In this document: positions 1 through 6,071 of the stretch, in pieces
Position numbering within the stretch: position 1 is the stretch's first letter
Layout: each line of letters opens with the position of its first letter
From: Peptococcaceae bacterium
Lineage (GTDB): Bacteria > Bacillota > Desulfotomaculia > Desulfotomaculales > UBA12532
Length of the DNA: 6,071 nt
Assembly: GCA_003445475.1 (NCBI GenBank)
Contig: DMDP01000115.1
Span: forward strand, 1-6,071
Reading direction: 5' to 3'
Notes under the pieces: model-generated
Seen by the model: the letters and a program-made list of their open reading frames with translations, nothing else
The model's database searches: none
What the model was told of the DNA's origin: nothing
Translations under genes and position numbers: made by a program

Positions 1-861
1 GGGGAGCAGTTGCAATCCCAAGGCCTTTCCCGCCGCGCGCGTGGCCGCGGCCAGCCGCTTGTGGCGGGCGAAGACACGCCGGAGCCCCTCCGCAAGGATG
101 AGGTCCAGCGCGGCGTCCAGGCCGTAGAAGAGCGATACCGCGGGCGTGTACGCCGTGTTCCATTTGGCCAAAGCCTTCCGCGCCGCGGGCAGGTCGAAGT
201 AATAGCGCGGCGCCCGGCAGGCATCGATGCGCTCCCAGGCGCGCGGACTGACGCTGATCACGGCCAGGCCGGGAGGCAGCATCAGCGCCTTCTGGGAAGC
301 GGTCACAAGGATGTCCACTCCCCAGGCGTCGGTCCGGATCTCGATCCCGCCCAGGCTCGAGACCGCGTCCACCACCAGGAGGGCATCGCGCTTACGGAGC
401 ATCGCGCCGAGGGCGGCGATGTCGTTGACCACGCCCGTGGACGTCTCGTTGTGCGTCGCCAGCACGGCGCAAATACCCGGCTCGGCGTCAAGGCGGGCCT
501 TTACCGCGTCGACATCCACCGGGTTGCCCCAGCCGAAGTTCATCTCGATAACGTCGGCCCCGTAGATGCGCGCCAGGTCGCGCCACCGCTCGCCGAATTT
601 CCCCGTAACCAGGACCAGAACCTTGTCCCCAGGGTTGATGGTATTGGCGACGGCGGCCTCCATTCCCCCTGTCCCCGAGGAAGTAAGGATAAAGACCTGG
701 TTTTCCGTCTGCAGTACCTGCTGCAGCTTGTGGTACAGCCCTTCGGAGATCCGGGCGAACTCCTTGCTGCGGTGGCCCATGATCGGGCGGGACATCGCCT
801 CCTGCACCGCGGGCGGCACCGGTGTCGGTCCGGGAATCATGAGACGAAGCTTTCTTGCCAT
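1..861 (-). CDS. Class V aminotransferase, serine-pyruvate/alanine-glyoxylate type (3' end beyond window)
   Basis: A fold-type I PLP enzyme that moves an amino group between a small amino acid (serine or alanine) and pyruvate, glyoxylate or a related oxo-acid. The visible 287 residues begin with the family signature IPGPTPVPP (9-17) and GHR (29-31). They then show the phosphate-binding loop SSGTGGMEAA (61-70), HNETSTG (137-143), the PLP-nitrogen Asp in VVDAVSSLGG (D165), and the Schiff-base lysine in TASQKALM (K191). The family is usually about 380 residues, so roughly the last 100 lie outside the window. The gene sits behind a T-box riboswitch read here as serine-specific, which favours a role in serine or glycine metabolism. 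The exact substrate pair cannot be told from sequence. Two in-frame ATGs exist, at 876 and 861. I chose 861 because the only Shine-Dalgarno directly abuts 876, although its 15-base distance to 861 is long. Confidence 0.93.
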   Translation of the reverse strand, partial: MARKLRLMIPGPTPVPPAVQEAMSRPIMGHRSKEFARISEGLYHKLQQVLQTENQVFILTSSGTGGMEAAVANTINPGDKVLVLVTGKFGERWRDLARIYGADVIEMNFGWGNPVDVDAVKARLDAEPGICAVLATHNETSTGVVNDIAALGAMLRKRDALLVVDAVSSLGGIEIRTDAWGVDILVTASQKALMLPPGLAVISVSPRAWERIDACRAPRYYFDLPAARKALAKWNTAYTPAVSLFYGLDAALDLILAEGLRRVFARHKRLAAATRAAGKALGLQLLP

Positions 862-876
862 CGCTTTTTCGTGCAT

Positions 877-884
877 CCTCCCCT
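877..884 (-). promoter_or_regulatory. Ribosome binding site with unusual spacing
   Basis: AGGGGAGG is a strong Shine-Dalgarno match. It touches the first ATG (876) with no spacer and lies 15 bases from the second in-frame ATG (861). Neither spacing is optimal. The upstream start would add five residues (MHEKA) before the conserved region. The start remains unresolved, with a slight preference for 861. Confidence 0.6.
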
Positions 885-890
885 ACCAGG

Positions 891-927
891 TTAATTTGAA
901 ATTTGAATTCTAAATTTAAAAGATTTC
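891..927 (-). other. AT-rich linker between T-box terminator and aminotransferase start
   Basis: This short segment is almost pure A/T inside a GC-rich window. It contains a tandem 7-base direct repeat TTCAAAT (907-901 and 900-894) and a near-palindrome centred on GAATTC (899-917, AAATTT arms offset by one base). It probably keeps the mRNA unstructured before the ribosome binding site. No protein-binding function can be assigned. Confidence 0.4.
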
Positions 928-971
928 AAAAAATTAAACCCCCCGCCCCTTCTGTAAGGGACGAGAGGTTT
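928..971 (-). terminator. Rho-independent terminator of the T-box leader
   Basis: The arm AAACCTCTCGTCCCTT (971-956) pairs over all 16 positions, including several G-U pairs, with AAGGGGCGGGGGGTTT (951-936) around an ACAG loop. After two A residues come six T residues (933-928). The 5' arm shares bases 967-956 with the 3' side of the antiterminator, so the two structures are mutually exclusive, as expected for a T-box expression platform. With charged tRNA this hairpin should form and stop transcription before the aminotransferase gene. Confidence 0.92.
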
Positions 972-1170
972 TGCTCCCGCGTTGCCACCCTTTTTGGCCG
1001 GCAAGGCCCCCTCTTGAGCTGTAACGGGCTTGACCCGTCCGTGCCTACTGCCGTTCGGCACGACCCCTTCGGGACGGACTTCTCCGGGCATCCCTACCGG
1101 TTCGCAGCGTCCACCGGCTCTCTGCAAGGCCGATACCCGGATACTTCTTCCCGGCATCGGGTTTACCATC
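928..1170 (-). ncRNA. T-box riboswitch leader, probably tRNA-Ser (UCC specifier)
   Basis: This cis-acting leader senses uncharged tRNA. Stem I runs from about 1162 to 1063. Its base pairs ACCC (1162-1159) with GGGT (1066-1063), followed by a kink-turn-like bulge and the CGGGA/TCCCG helix. The specifier loop has AGTA on the 5' side (1145-1142) and GAAG followed by TCC (1078-1076) on the 3' side. A 10-bp helix, TCCGGGTATC with GATGCCCGGA, leads to an apical part carrying AGAGAG and GGTGGACGCTGCGAACC. Stem II is 1062-1040 (CGTGCC/GGCACG) and Stem III is 1038-1024 (ACGGG/CCCGT). The T-box sequence AGGGTGGCAACGCGGG starts at 991. The antiterminator has A1 AAGGG/CCCTT, bulge TGGCAAC (987-981) and A2 GCGGGAG/CTCTCGT. 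Bulge TGGC would pair with the acceptor end GCCA, fitting the G discriminator of tRNA-Ser. T-box identity is firm. The serine reading is an inference from the UCC specifier and that discriminator match. Confidence 0.93.
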
Positions 1171-1191
1171 TACTCCAAAGTGATATATCGC

Positions 1192-1221
1192 ATTTTACAA
1201 CAATAACCGCGGCGGATGCAA
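1192..1221 (-). promoter_or_regulatory. Candidate promoter of the T-box/aminotransferase unit
   Basis: A -35-like TTGCAT (1221-1216) and a -10-like TAAAAT (1197-1192) are separated by 18 bases, just after the pdxT stop. Transcription would begin near 1185, some 20 bases before Stem I. The -10 matches consensus at five of six positions and the -35 at only three, so this is a moderate prediction. Read-through from pdxT is also possible, since I see no terminator between pdxT and the T-box. Confidence 0.45.
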
Positions 1222-1230
1222 GAGGCGGCT

Positions 1231-1794
1231 TTAAATCTTTGCCAGAAAATACTGGTGCAGCCGCAAATCGTCCGTCAGCTCGGGGTGGAAGGCCGCCGCC
1301 AGAAACTTCCCCTGCTCCACCAGCACAATCTTGTCGTCGAGGGTGGCCAGCACCCGCACGCCGGGGCCGGCGCTTGTCACGTAGGGCGCCCTGATAAAGA
1401 CGCCCCGCAGCGGTTCTTTGCCGAGAACGGGGATGTCCAGGTCGGCCTCAAAGCTTTCCACCTGCCGCCCGAAGGCGTTGCGCCGGACCGTAATGTCCAT
1501 CAGGCCGAGCCGGGGTTGTCCCGATCTCTCTATCTCCTTCGCCAGGAGCACCATGCCGGCGCAGGTGCCGAAGATGGGCAACCCCGCCTCCCCCAGGGCA
1601 CGAACTTTGTCGAACATGCCGAAATCCTGCAGCAGCCGCGCGATGGCCGTGCTTTCGCCGCCCGGGAGGACCAGCGCATCGATGCCGTCCAGTTGCTCCG
1701 CCTTCCTTACCTCCGACGCGTCCACACCGCACGCGCGCAGGGCGATGATGTGCTCCCGGAAAGCTCCCTGGGCCGCCAGCACCCCTACCCGCAC
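1231..1794 (-). CDS. pdxT: Pyridoxal 5'-phosphate synthase glutaminase subunit PdxT
   Basis: PdxT is a class I glutamine amidotransferase. It hydrolyses glutamine and passes ammonia to PdxS in the cytoplasmic PLP synthase complex (12 PdxS with up to 12 PdxT). The 187-residue product has the expected landmarks: N-terminal VGVLAAQGAFREH, the LPGGEST loop (43-49), the nucleophile Cys78 in FGTCAG, and His170 and Glu172 in FHPEL. These complete the Cys-His-Glu triad at the same numbering as the Bacillus enzyme. An ATG-less upstream extension is open in this frame but overlaps pdxS. I chose the GTG at 1794 because it places the conserved MRVGVLAAQG at the N-terminus and lies one base after the pdxS stop. 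An AGGAG within the pdxS tail, about 13 bases upstream, may serve as ribosome binding site. The one-base spacing implies co-transcription and probably translational coupling. Confidence 0.97.
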   Translation of the reverse strand: MRVGVLAAQGAFREHIIALRACGVDASEVRKAEQLDGIDALVLPGGESTAIARLLQDFGMFDKVRALGEAGLPIFGTCAGMVLLAKEIERSGQPRLGLMDITVRRNAFGRQVESFEADLDIPVLGKEPLRGVFIRAPYVTSAGPGVRVLATLDDKIVLVEQGKFLAAAFHPELTDDLRLHQYFLAKI

Positions 1795-1795
1795 G

Positions 1796-2680
1796 TTACC
1801 AACCGCGCTCCTGCATGCGTTCGTGCGGCGCAATCGCCGCGATCTCCAGGCCGGGCATCGGCTCCCCGAGGTCCCTGGATACCTCGGCCAGGACCTGCGG
1901 GTCGTTGTAGTGCGTGGTAGCCGCCACAATCGCGCGCGCCCGTTTGGCCGGGTCCGCGGACTTGAAGATGCCGGAGCCGACGAAGATCCCGTCCGCACCC
2001 AGCTGCATCATCAACGCGGCGTCGGCCGGGGTGGCGATGCCGCCCGCCGCAAAGTTCACCACCGGCAGCCTGCCTTCCTCCGCCACCTGCTTGACCAGCT
2101 CGTACGGCGCCCCCATTTCCTTCGCCACCGCCACGAGTTCCTCCGGCGGTGTAACCGTCAGGCGCCGTATCTCGTCCATCACCAGCCGCATGTGCCGGAC
2201 CGCCTCCACCACGTTCCCGGTGCCCGGCTCACCCTTGGTACGGAGCATGGCCGCCCCCTCGGCGATGCGCCGCAGCGCCTCCCCAAGGTTACGCGCCCCG
2301 CACACGAACGGGACCTTGAACGGGTGCTTGTTGATGTGGTGGTGCTCGTCGGCCGGTGTCAGGACCTCGCTCTCGTCGATGTAATCCACGCCCAGGGCCT
2401 CCAGGATCTGCGCCTCCACAAAGTGGCCGATGCGGCACTTGGCCATCACCGGGATGGTGACGGCGTCCATAATCCGCAGGATGACGGTGGGATCGGCCAT
2501 CCGCGCCACGCCTCCCGCGGCCCGGATATCGGCCGGGACCCGCTCCAGGGCCATTACGGCGCAGGCGCCCGCCTCTTCGGCTATCCGCGCCTGTTCCGGC
2601 GTGGTCACGTCCATGATCACGCCGCCCTTGAGCATCTCGGCCAGACCCTTTTTTACGGTCCAGGTACCCTTCTCCACCAT
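1796..2680 (-). CDS. pdxS: Pyridoxal 5'-phosphate synthase lyase subunit PdxS
   Basis: PdxS builds PLP from ribose 5-phosphate, glyceraldehyde 3-phosphate and ammonia supplied by PdxT (the deoxyxylulose-5-phosphate-independent pathway). The (beta/alpha)8-barrel product is 294 residues, the typical family length, and near-textbook throughout. It has KGGVIMDV with catalytic Asp24, the [20 protein letters not shown] stretch (42-61), Lys81 in [10 protein letters not shown] (which forms the sugar Schiff base), [13 protein letters not shown] (99-111), Lys149 in RTKGEPGTG, the late phosphate-binding [14 protein letters not shown], and the C-terminal RMQERGW. A GTG at 2698 would add six residues, but it overlaps the GGAGG ribosome binding site. 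The ATG at 2680, 11 bases after GGAGG, gives the family N-terminus. The gene leads a two-gene operon with pdxT and has its own upstream promoter. Function is essentially certain. Confidence 0.98.
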   Translation of the reverse strand: MVEKGTWTVKKGLAEMLKGGVIMDVTTPEQARIAEEAGACAVMALERVPADIRAAGGVARMADPTVILRIMDAVTIPVMAKCRIGHFVEAQILEALGVDYIDESEVLTPADEHHHINKHPFKVPFVCGARNLGEALRRIAEGAAMLRTKGEPGTGNVVEAVRHMRLVMDEIRRLTVTPPEELVAVAKEMGAPYELVKQVAEEGRLPVVNFAAGGIATPADAALMMQLGADGIFVGSGIFKSADPAKRARAIVAATTHYNDPQVLAEVSRDLGEPMPGLEIAAIAPHERMQERGW

Positions 2681-2691
2681 GGCTCTGCTTG

Positions 2692-2696
2692 CCTCC
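2692..2696 (-). promoter_or_regulatory. Ribosome binding site deciding the pdxS start
   Basis: GGAGG lies 11 bases before the ATG at 2680 and overlaps the alternative GTG at 2698. It therefore supports the downstream ATG and a 294-residue PdxS. Confidence 0.75.
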
Positions 2697-2719
2697 ACCA
2701 GCGTCAGGCTTCGACTTTT

Positions 2720-2748
2720 ATCTTATACCAGCCGTGCCCCAATGACAA
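2720..2748 (-). promoter_or_regulatory. Predicted sigma-A promoter for pdxST
   Basis: TTGTCA (2748-2743, five of six matches to TTGACA) is followed after 17 bases by TAAGAT (2725-2720, four of six). An overlapping TATAAG begins two bases earlier. Transcription would start near 2713, leaving a leader of about 30 bases before pdxS. That is too short for a riboswitch. No clear terminator was found between the stress-protein stop (2812) and this promoter, so read-through from gyrA may add to it. Confidence 0.6.
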
Positions 2749-2811
2749 CTACCCCGCGAAGATGCCAGAACTTGCAACCCGCAAAAACAAAGCGCGCCGC
2801 CCTGCCTTACT

Positions 2812-3264
2812 TCATTTGACCATCACCACAGGACAGTGCGCCAGGTGCAGCACCTTGTAGCTCACGCTCCCGACCAGGAGGTTGCTTATCTCCGAGGCCC
2901 CGCGCGTACCCATTACGATCAGGTCAAAGCCGTTCTCCCTGGCATACTCCGCGATGGCCTCCGCCGCGTCTCCCGTCCGGTGATCGACCTCAACTTCGAC
3001 CCCCGCCTCTTTGAATACGTCAACGGTGGTTTTGAGGATGCGCTCGCGCTCTTCGGCAAAGAGTTCCTCGATGACCTTCCCTGTGACGGGGCGTTCCTCG
3101 GCCATCCAGTACAGTTTGCGCCCTATGAGATCGCGCGGTACGGTGTGCACGGTAAGCACCGTAATTTCCGTCTCGGGCAGGAGCTTTTTGAGGGTCGCCG
3201 CGTAGGCGGCAGCGCGCAGCGCCGTGGGGGAACCGTCCGTCGGAACCAGTACCTTGCGTACCAT
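2812..3264 (-). CDS. Universal stress protein, UspA family, ATP-binding type
   Basis: A single-domain cytoplasmic Usp of 150 residues, normal for the family. The N-terminal strand VRKVLVPTDGS carries the nucleotide-contacting Asp9. Near the C-terminus, DLIVMGTRG followed by ASEISNLLVGSVSYKV gives the G-2x-G-9x-G-(S/T) motif of ATP-binding members, and the protein ends in the typical CPVVMVK strand. These proteins are small dimers that bind ATP or AMP and help survival in stasis or stress. The molecular role of this copy is unknown. The ATG at 3264 has GGAGG (3279-3275) ten bases upstream. The gene lies only 36 bp after gyrA, in the same direction and with no terminator in the gap, so it is probably transcribed with gyrA. 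Confidence 0.95.
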   Translation of the reverse strand: MVRKVLVPTDGSPTALRAAAYAATLKKLLPETEITVLTVHTVPRDLIGRKLYWMAEERPVTGKVIEELFAEERERILKTTVDVFKEAGVEVEVDHRTGDAAEAIAEYARENGFDLIVMGTRGASEISNLLVGSVSYKVLHLAHCPVVMVK

Positions 3265-3300
3265 AAAGACTTTCCCTCCGTTTCGTCTTGGTATGCGGGG

Positions 3301-5724
3301 CTACGCTTCCGGAGCCGCATGCGCCAGGGCCACCAGCCGGTCGCCCGCGTCAAGCCGCATCAGCAGCACGCCCCGGGTAGCCCTGCCGTGCACCGGTATT
3401 TCCTTCACCTTGAGCCGGATCAGGATGCCGGCCGCGCTGACCATCACCACTTCCTCTCCGCGCTCGACCACCGCCTGGGCCACCACAGGCCCGTTCTTGT
3501 CCGTCACCCTGGCGGCAATAATGCCCTTGCCGCCGCGGGACTGGACGCGGAAGGCGTCCAGCGGGGTGCGCTTGCCGTACCCGTTGGCGGTAACCACCAG
3601 CAGGTCCGCTCCCGGCTTGACCACGTCGGCCCCGACAACCCGGTCACCGGCGCGCAGGTTAATGCCGCGCACGCCGCGCGCCATCCGGCCCATAACCCGC
3701 ACCTCGGCCTCCGGAAAGCGGATCGCCAGCCCGCCCGCGGTGACCAGGAGGATTTCGTCGTTGCCCCGGGTGAGGCGCACGGCAACGAGTTCGTCCTCCG
3801 GATCGAGGTTGAGGGCGATGATCCCGTCGCGGCGCACGTTGGCAAACTCCTCCAGCCGTGTGCGCTTCACGATGCCCCGGCGGGTGACCATGAACAGACA
3901 AGCGTCTCCGTGCGGGTCGCGCACGGGTACGATCGCCGTTACGCGGTCGTTCCCGGCCAGGGAGAGGAGGTTTACCAGGGCGGTGCCCCGCGCCTGGCGC
4001 GAGGCTTCCGGCAACTCGTAAACCTTCAGGCGGTAGACCTTGCCCGCCGCCGTAAAGAAAAGGAGGTAGTGGTGCGTGCGCGTGATAAAGATGTCCTGCA
4101 CTACGTCCGCCAGCTTCGGATCCACCGCCGTTATCCCCCGGCCGCCCCGGCGCTGGCTTTTGTAGACGCCGGCGGGCGTGCGCTTGACGTAACCGTCGCG
4201 GGTGATGGTGACCACCACGTCCTCGTCCGCGATCAGGTCCTCGGGGGCGAAGGCGGTTTCCTCCGCCGATATCTCCGTGCGCCGGTCGTCGCCGAACTTT
4301 TCCTTTGCCGCCAGAAGCTCGTCCCTGATGACCCCCATAAGCAGGCGCTCTTCCCCGAGAATCGCTTCCAGGCGGGCTATCCGAGCCACGAGTTCCCGGT
4401 ACTCTTCCTCGAGTTTCTCGCGTTCGAGCGCCGTCAGGCGCTGCAGCCGCATGTCGAGTATCGCCTGGGCCTGCTTTTCGCTGAGGTTAAAGCCGTCCAT
4501 CAACGCCTGGCGGGCGGTGGGCACGTCCTTTGAGCGCCGGATGGTCCGGATAACCTCGTCCAGGTGCTGCAGCGCGATCCGCAGGCCTTCCACGATATGC
4601 AGGCGGGCGCGTGCCTGTTCCAGCTCGTACCGGGTGCGCCTGGTCACAACCTCCTTCTGGTGGGCGAGATAGGCGCCCAGCAACGCGGGCAGGCCGAGCA
4701 CCCGCGGTTCCCCGTCCACCAGGGCGAGCATGATCGCGCCGAACGTGTCCTGCAACTGCGTGTGCTTGTAGAGGCGGTTGAGCACGACCTGGGGGTTGGC
4801 GTCGCGGCGCAGCTCTATGACAACGCGCATGCCGCGCCGGTCGGATTCGTCCCGGAGATCGGTGATGCCGTCGATCTTCTTCTCCCGCACCAGCTGGGCG
4901 ATCTTCTCCACCAGGCGGGCCTTATTGACCAGGTACGGAAGCTCCGTAATAATGATCGCCGTCTTGCCGCCGGCCTTTTCCACCGTGACGCGCCCGCGGA
5001 CGACAATGCTCCCCCGTCCGGTGCGGTAGGCTTCCCTGATCCCCTCGCGGCCCATAATGATCCCGCCGGTCGGAAAGTCGGGGCCGGGGATGAAACGCAT
5101 CAGTTCGTCCGGGCCGGCGTCCGGGTGGTCGATAAGGTGGACCAGGGCGTCGATCACCTCCCGCAGGTTGTGCGGGGGGATGTTCGTCGCCATGCCGACG
5201 GCGATGCCGGACGAGCCGTTGACGAGCAGGTTTGGAATGCGCGCGGGCAGGACGACCGGCTCCCTGGTGGTCCCGTCGTAGTTCGGGACGAAGTCGACCG
5301 TCTCCTTGTCGATGTCGGCCAGCATGGCCAGGGCGATGCGCGCCATCCGCGCCTCGGTGTACCGCATGGCCGCGGGGGCGTCGCCGTCGACCGACCCGAA
5401 GTTGCCGTGCCCGTCCACCAGCGGGTAGCGAACGTTAAAATCCTGCGCCAGGCGGACCAGCGCGTCGTAAACGGCCGCGTCGCCGTGCGGGTGAAACTTC
5501 GAGAGCACTTCGCCGACCACGTACGCCGACTTCCGGTGGGGCCTGTCAGGCGTGAGCCCCAGGTTGTGCATGGCGTAAAGAATGCGCCGGTGCACGGGTT
5601 TCAGCCCGTCGCGCACGTCCGGCAGGGCGCGCCCCACGATTACGCTCATCGCGTAATCCAGGTACGCGTGCTTCATCTCCTCGCCGATGTCAACCGGAAT
5701 TACCTTCCCGGGTTCAACAGCCAT
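3301..5724 (-). CDS. gyrA: DNA gyrase subunit A
   Basis: GyrA is the DNA-cleaving subunit of the A2B2 gyrase that introduces negative supercoils using ATP bound by GyrB. The product is 807 residues, close to Bacillus GyrA (about 820). The winged-helix/tower breakage-reunion region spans roughly residues 10-500. It includes [17 protein letters not shown] (34-50), the quinolone-determining loop [10 protein letters not shown] (78-87) and catalytic Tyr122 in AMRYTEAR, at Escherichia coli numbering. The C-terminal beta-pinwheel (from about 505) carries the GyrA box QRRGGRG at 524-530. That box wraps DNA and separates gyrase from topoisomerase IV ParC. A second, degenerate box-like QSRGGKG occurs in a later blade. 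Residue 83 is Ala rather than Ser. The ATG at 5724 has GGGAG eight bases upstream. The gene follows gyrB by 69 bp and probably has its own promoter in that gap. Confidence 0.98.
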   Translation of the reverse strand: MAVEPGKVIPVDIGEEMKHAYLDYAMSVIVGRALPDVRDGLKPVHRRILYAMHNLGLTPDRPHRKSAYVVGEVLSKFHPHGDAAVYDALVRLAQDFNVRYPLVDGHGNFGSVDGDAPAAMRYTEARMARIALAMLADIDKETVDFVPNYDGTTREPVVLPARIPNLLVNGSSGIAVGMATNIPPHNLREVIDALVHLIDHPDAGPDELMRFIPGPDFPTGGIIMGREGIREAYRTGRGSIVVRGRVTVEKAGGKTAIIITELPYLVNKARLVEKIAQLVREKKIDGITDLRDESDRRGMRVVIELRRDANPQVVLNRLYKHTQLQDTFGAIMLALVDGEPRVLGLPALLGAYLAHQKEVVTRRTRYELEQARARLHIVEGLRIALQHLDEVIRTIRRSKDVPTARQALMDGFNLSEKQAQAILDMRLQRLTALEREKLEEEYRELVARIARLEAILGEERLLMGVIRDELLAAKEKFGDDRRTEISAEETAFAPEDLIADEDVVVTITRDGYVKRTPAGVYKSQRRGGRGITAVDPKLADVVQDIFITRTHHYLLFFTAAGKVYRLKVYELPEASRQARGTALVNLLSLAGNDRVTAIVPVRDPHGDACLFMVTRRGIVKRTRLEEFANVRRDGIIALNLDPEDELVAVRLTRGNDEILLVTAGGLAIRFPEAEVRVMGRMARGVRGINLRAGDRVVGADVVKPGADLLVVTANGYGKRTPLDAFRVQSRGGKGIIAARVTDKNGPVVAQAVVERGEEVVMVSAAGILIRLKVKEIPVHGRATRGVLLMRLDAGDRLVALAHAAPEA

Positions 5725-5755
5725 GTATCAAGCTCCCTCGTTTCGATGACGTTTT

Positions 5756-5764
5756 ATTATACCA
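5756..5764 (-). promoter_or_regulatory. Extended -10 promoter for gyrA
   Basis: TGGTATAAT is a perfect -10 hexamer (5761-5756) with the TGn extension, in the gyrB-gyrA gap. The expected -35 position, 17 bases upstream, reads AAATAA and matches poorly, which extended -10 promoters tolerate. Transcription would start near 5749, about 25 bases before the gyrA ATG. The -35 region falls within the 3' arm of the adjacent inverted repeat. Confidence 0.6.
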
Positions 5765-5773
5765 TCCATAAGA

Positions 5774-5798
5774 TTTAGTTATTTTTGTAATAACTAAA
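5774..5798. repeat. Perfect AT-rich inverted repeat over the gyrB stop codon
   Basis: TTTAGTTATT (5774-5783) and AATAACTAAA (5789-5798) are exact reverse complements around a 5-base loop. The repeat includes the gyrB stop codon (5796-5794). There is no T run after it on either strand and it has only two G-C pairs, so it is a poor intrinsic terminator. Its position over the -35 region of the predicted gyrA promoter is what an operator would look like, but no regulator is identified. Confidence 0.7.
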
Positions 5799-6071
5799 CA
5801 TCCAGGTTCCTTACCTCGCGGGCGTGACGCTGGATGAACTCGCGGCGCGGTTCCACCGCCTCGCCCATGAGGGTGCGGAAGAGTTCCTCCGCCTCCTCCG
5901 CCTCTTTAAGGCTCACGCGCAGGATGGTCCGGCGCGCCGGGTCCATGGTGGTTTCCCACAACTGCTCCGGGTTCATTTCGCCAAGACCCTTGTACCGCTG
6001 GATGCTGACGCCGTCGCGCCCGATCTCCTGTAGTATCCGTTCCAGTTCCTCGTCCGAATAAGCATAACGCC
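5794..6071 (-). CDS. gyrB: DNA gyrase subunit B, C-terminal fragment (5' end beyond window)
   Basis: These are the last 91 codons of GyrB, the ATPase subunit of gyrase. [21 protein letters not shown] is the near-invariant end of the TOPRIM/GyrA-binding region. It is followed by the family's closing helix and the terminal [14 protein letters not shown], which corresponds to the usual NLD(I/V) ending. The reading frame is open to the window edge, with two leftover bases at 6071-6070. An ATG at 5976 lies in the middle of the conserved motif and is not a start. The N-terminal GHKL ATPase and transducer domains are outside the window. The gene ends in TAG, inside a perfect inverted repeat, 69 bp before gyrA. 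Confidence 0.97.
   Translation of the reverse strand, partial: RYAYSDEELERILQEIGRDGVSIQRYKGLGEMNPEQLWETTMDPARRTILRVSLKEAEEAEELFRTLMGEAVEPRREFIQRHAREVRNLDV

Noticed and set aside
10..894. Plus-strand open frame of 294 codons at the window start
   Set aside because: It is antisense to the class V aminotransferase, whose PLP-binding motifs are clear on the minus strand. The plus-strand product has no family features.
891..1169. Minus-strand 92-codon open frame between pdxT and the aminotransferase (also plus-strand 903-1394)
   Set aside because: The stretch is fully explained as a structured T-box RNA with terminator. The peptide resembles nothing known and would run through the terminator hairpin.
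2699..2811. Possible PLP-sensing riboswitch or terminator between the stress-protein gene and pdxS
   Set aside because: The predicted transcript leader is only about 30 bases, and no stable hairpin with a T run was found in the gap.
1418..2860. Plus-strand open frame of 480 codons across pdxT and pdxS
   Set aside because: It is antisense to two unmistakable PLP synthase genes. It has no ribosome binding site or domain support.
2836..4533. A 565-codon open frame on the plus strand, and a similar 404-codon frame at 4564-5778
   Set aside because: Both lie antisense to gyrA and the stress-protein gene, which match known families along their full length. The plus-strand translations are rich in Arg, His, Pro and Gly with no recognisable domain, as expected for shadows in GC-rich DNA.
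5774..5798. Inverted repeat read as a transcription terminator of gyrB
   Set aside because: The stem is AT-rich with only two G-C pairs and has no T run after it on the minus strand, so it is kept only as a repeat or possible operator.

Overview
The window reads as a GC-rich chromosomal segment of a Firmicute, most plausibly a Peptococcaceae or Moorella-like clostridial anaerobe. This rests on the gyrB-gyrA order, a PdxS/PdxT-type vitamin B6 pathway, a tRNA-sensing T-box leader (essentially a Gram-positive device), and Firmicute-like protein sequences. The genus cannot be fixed from the sequence alone. Every supported gene lies on the minus strand, so transcription runs from high to low coordinates. 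The long plus-strand reading frames are antisense shadows of GC-rich genes.

In transcription order: the last 91 codons of gyrB (6071-5794); a short AT-rich spacer with a perfect 10-bp inverted repeat and an extended -10 promoter; complete gyrA (5724-3301); a universal stress protein gene 36 bp downstream (3264-2812); a 131-bp gap holding a sigma-A-type promoter; then pdxS (2680-1796) and pdxT (1794-1231), separated by a single base. After pdxT comes a roughly 370-bp non-coding stretch. It is almost entirely a T-box riboswitch with a candidate promoter, Stem I with a probable UCC (serine) specifier, Stems II and III, the antiterminator and a competing terminator. It controls a class V aminotransferase of the serine-pyruvate/alanine-glyoxylate type, whose first 287 codons are present before the window ends at base 1.

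Functionally there are three blocks: DNA topology (gyrase A2B2 subunits), a stress-protein gene probably read through from gyrA, and a metabolic block. In the metabolic block PdxS/PdxT make pyridoxal 5'-phosphate, and the next gene encodes a PLP-dependent aminotransferase switched on when tRNA-Ser is uncharged. No mobile element, CRISPR array, tRNA or rRNA gene was seen, and I found no sign of a wholly new system. The most informative non-coding elements are the serine T-box and the inverted repeat over the gyrB/gyrA junction.
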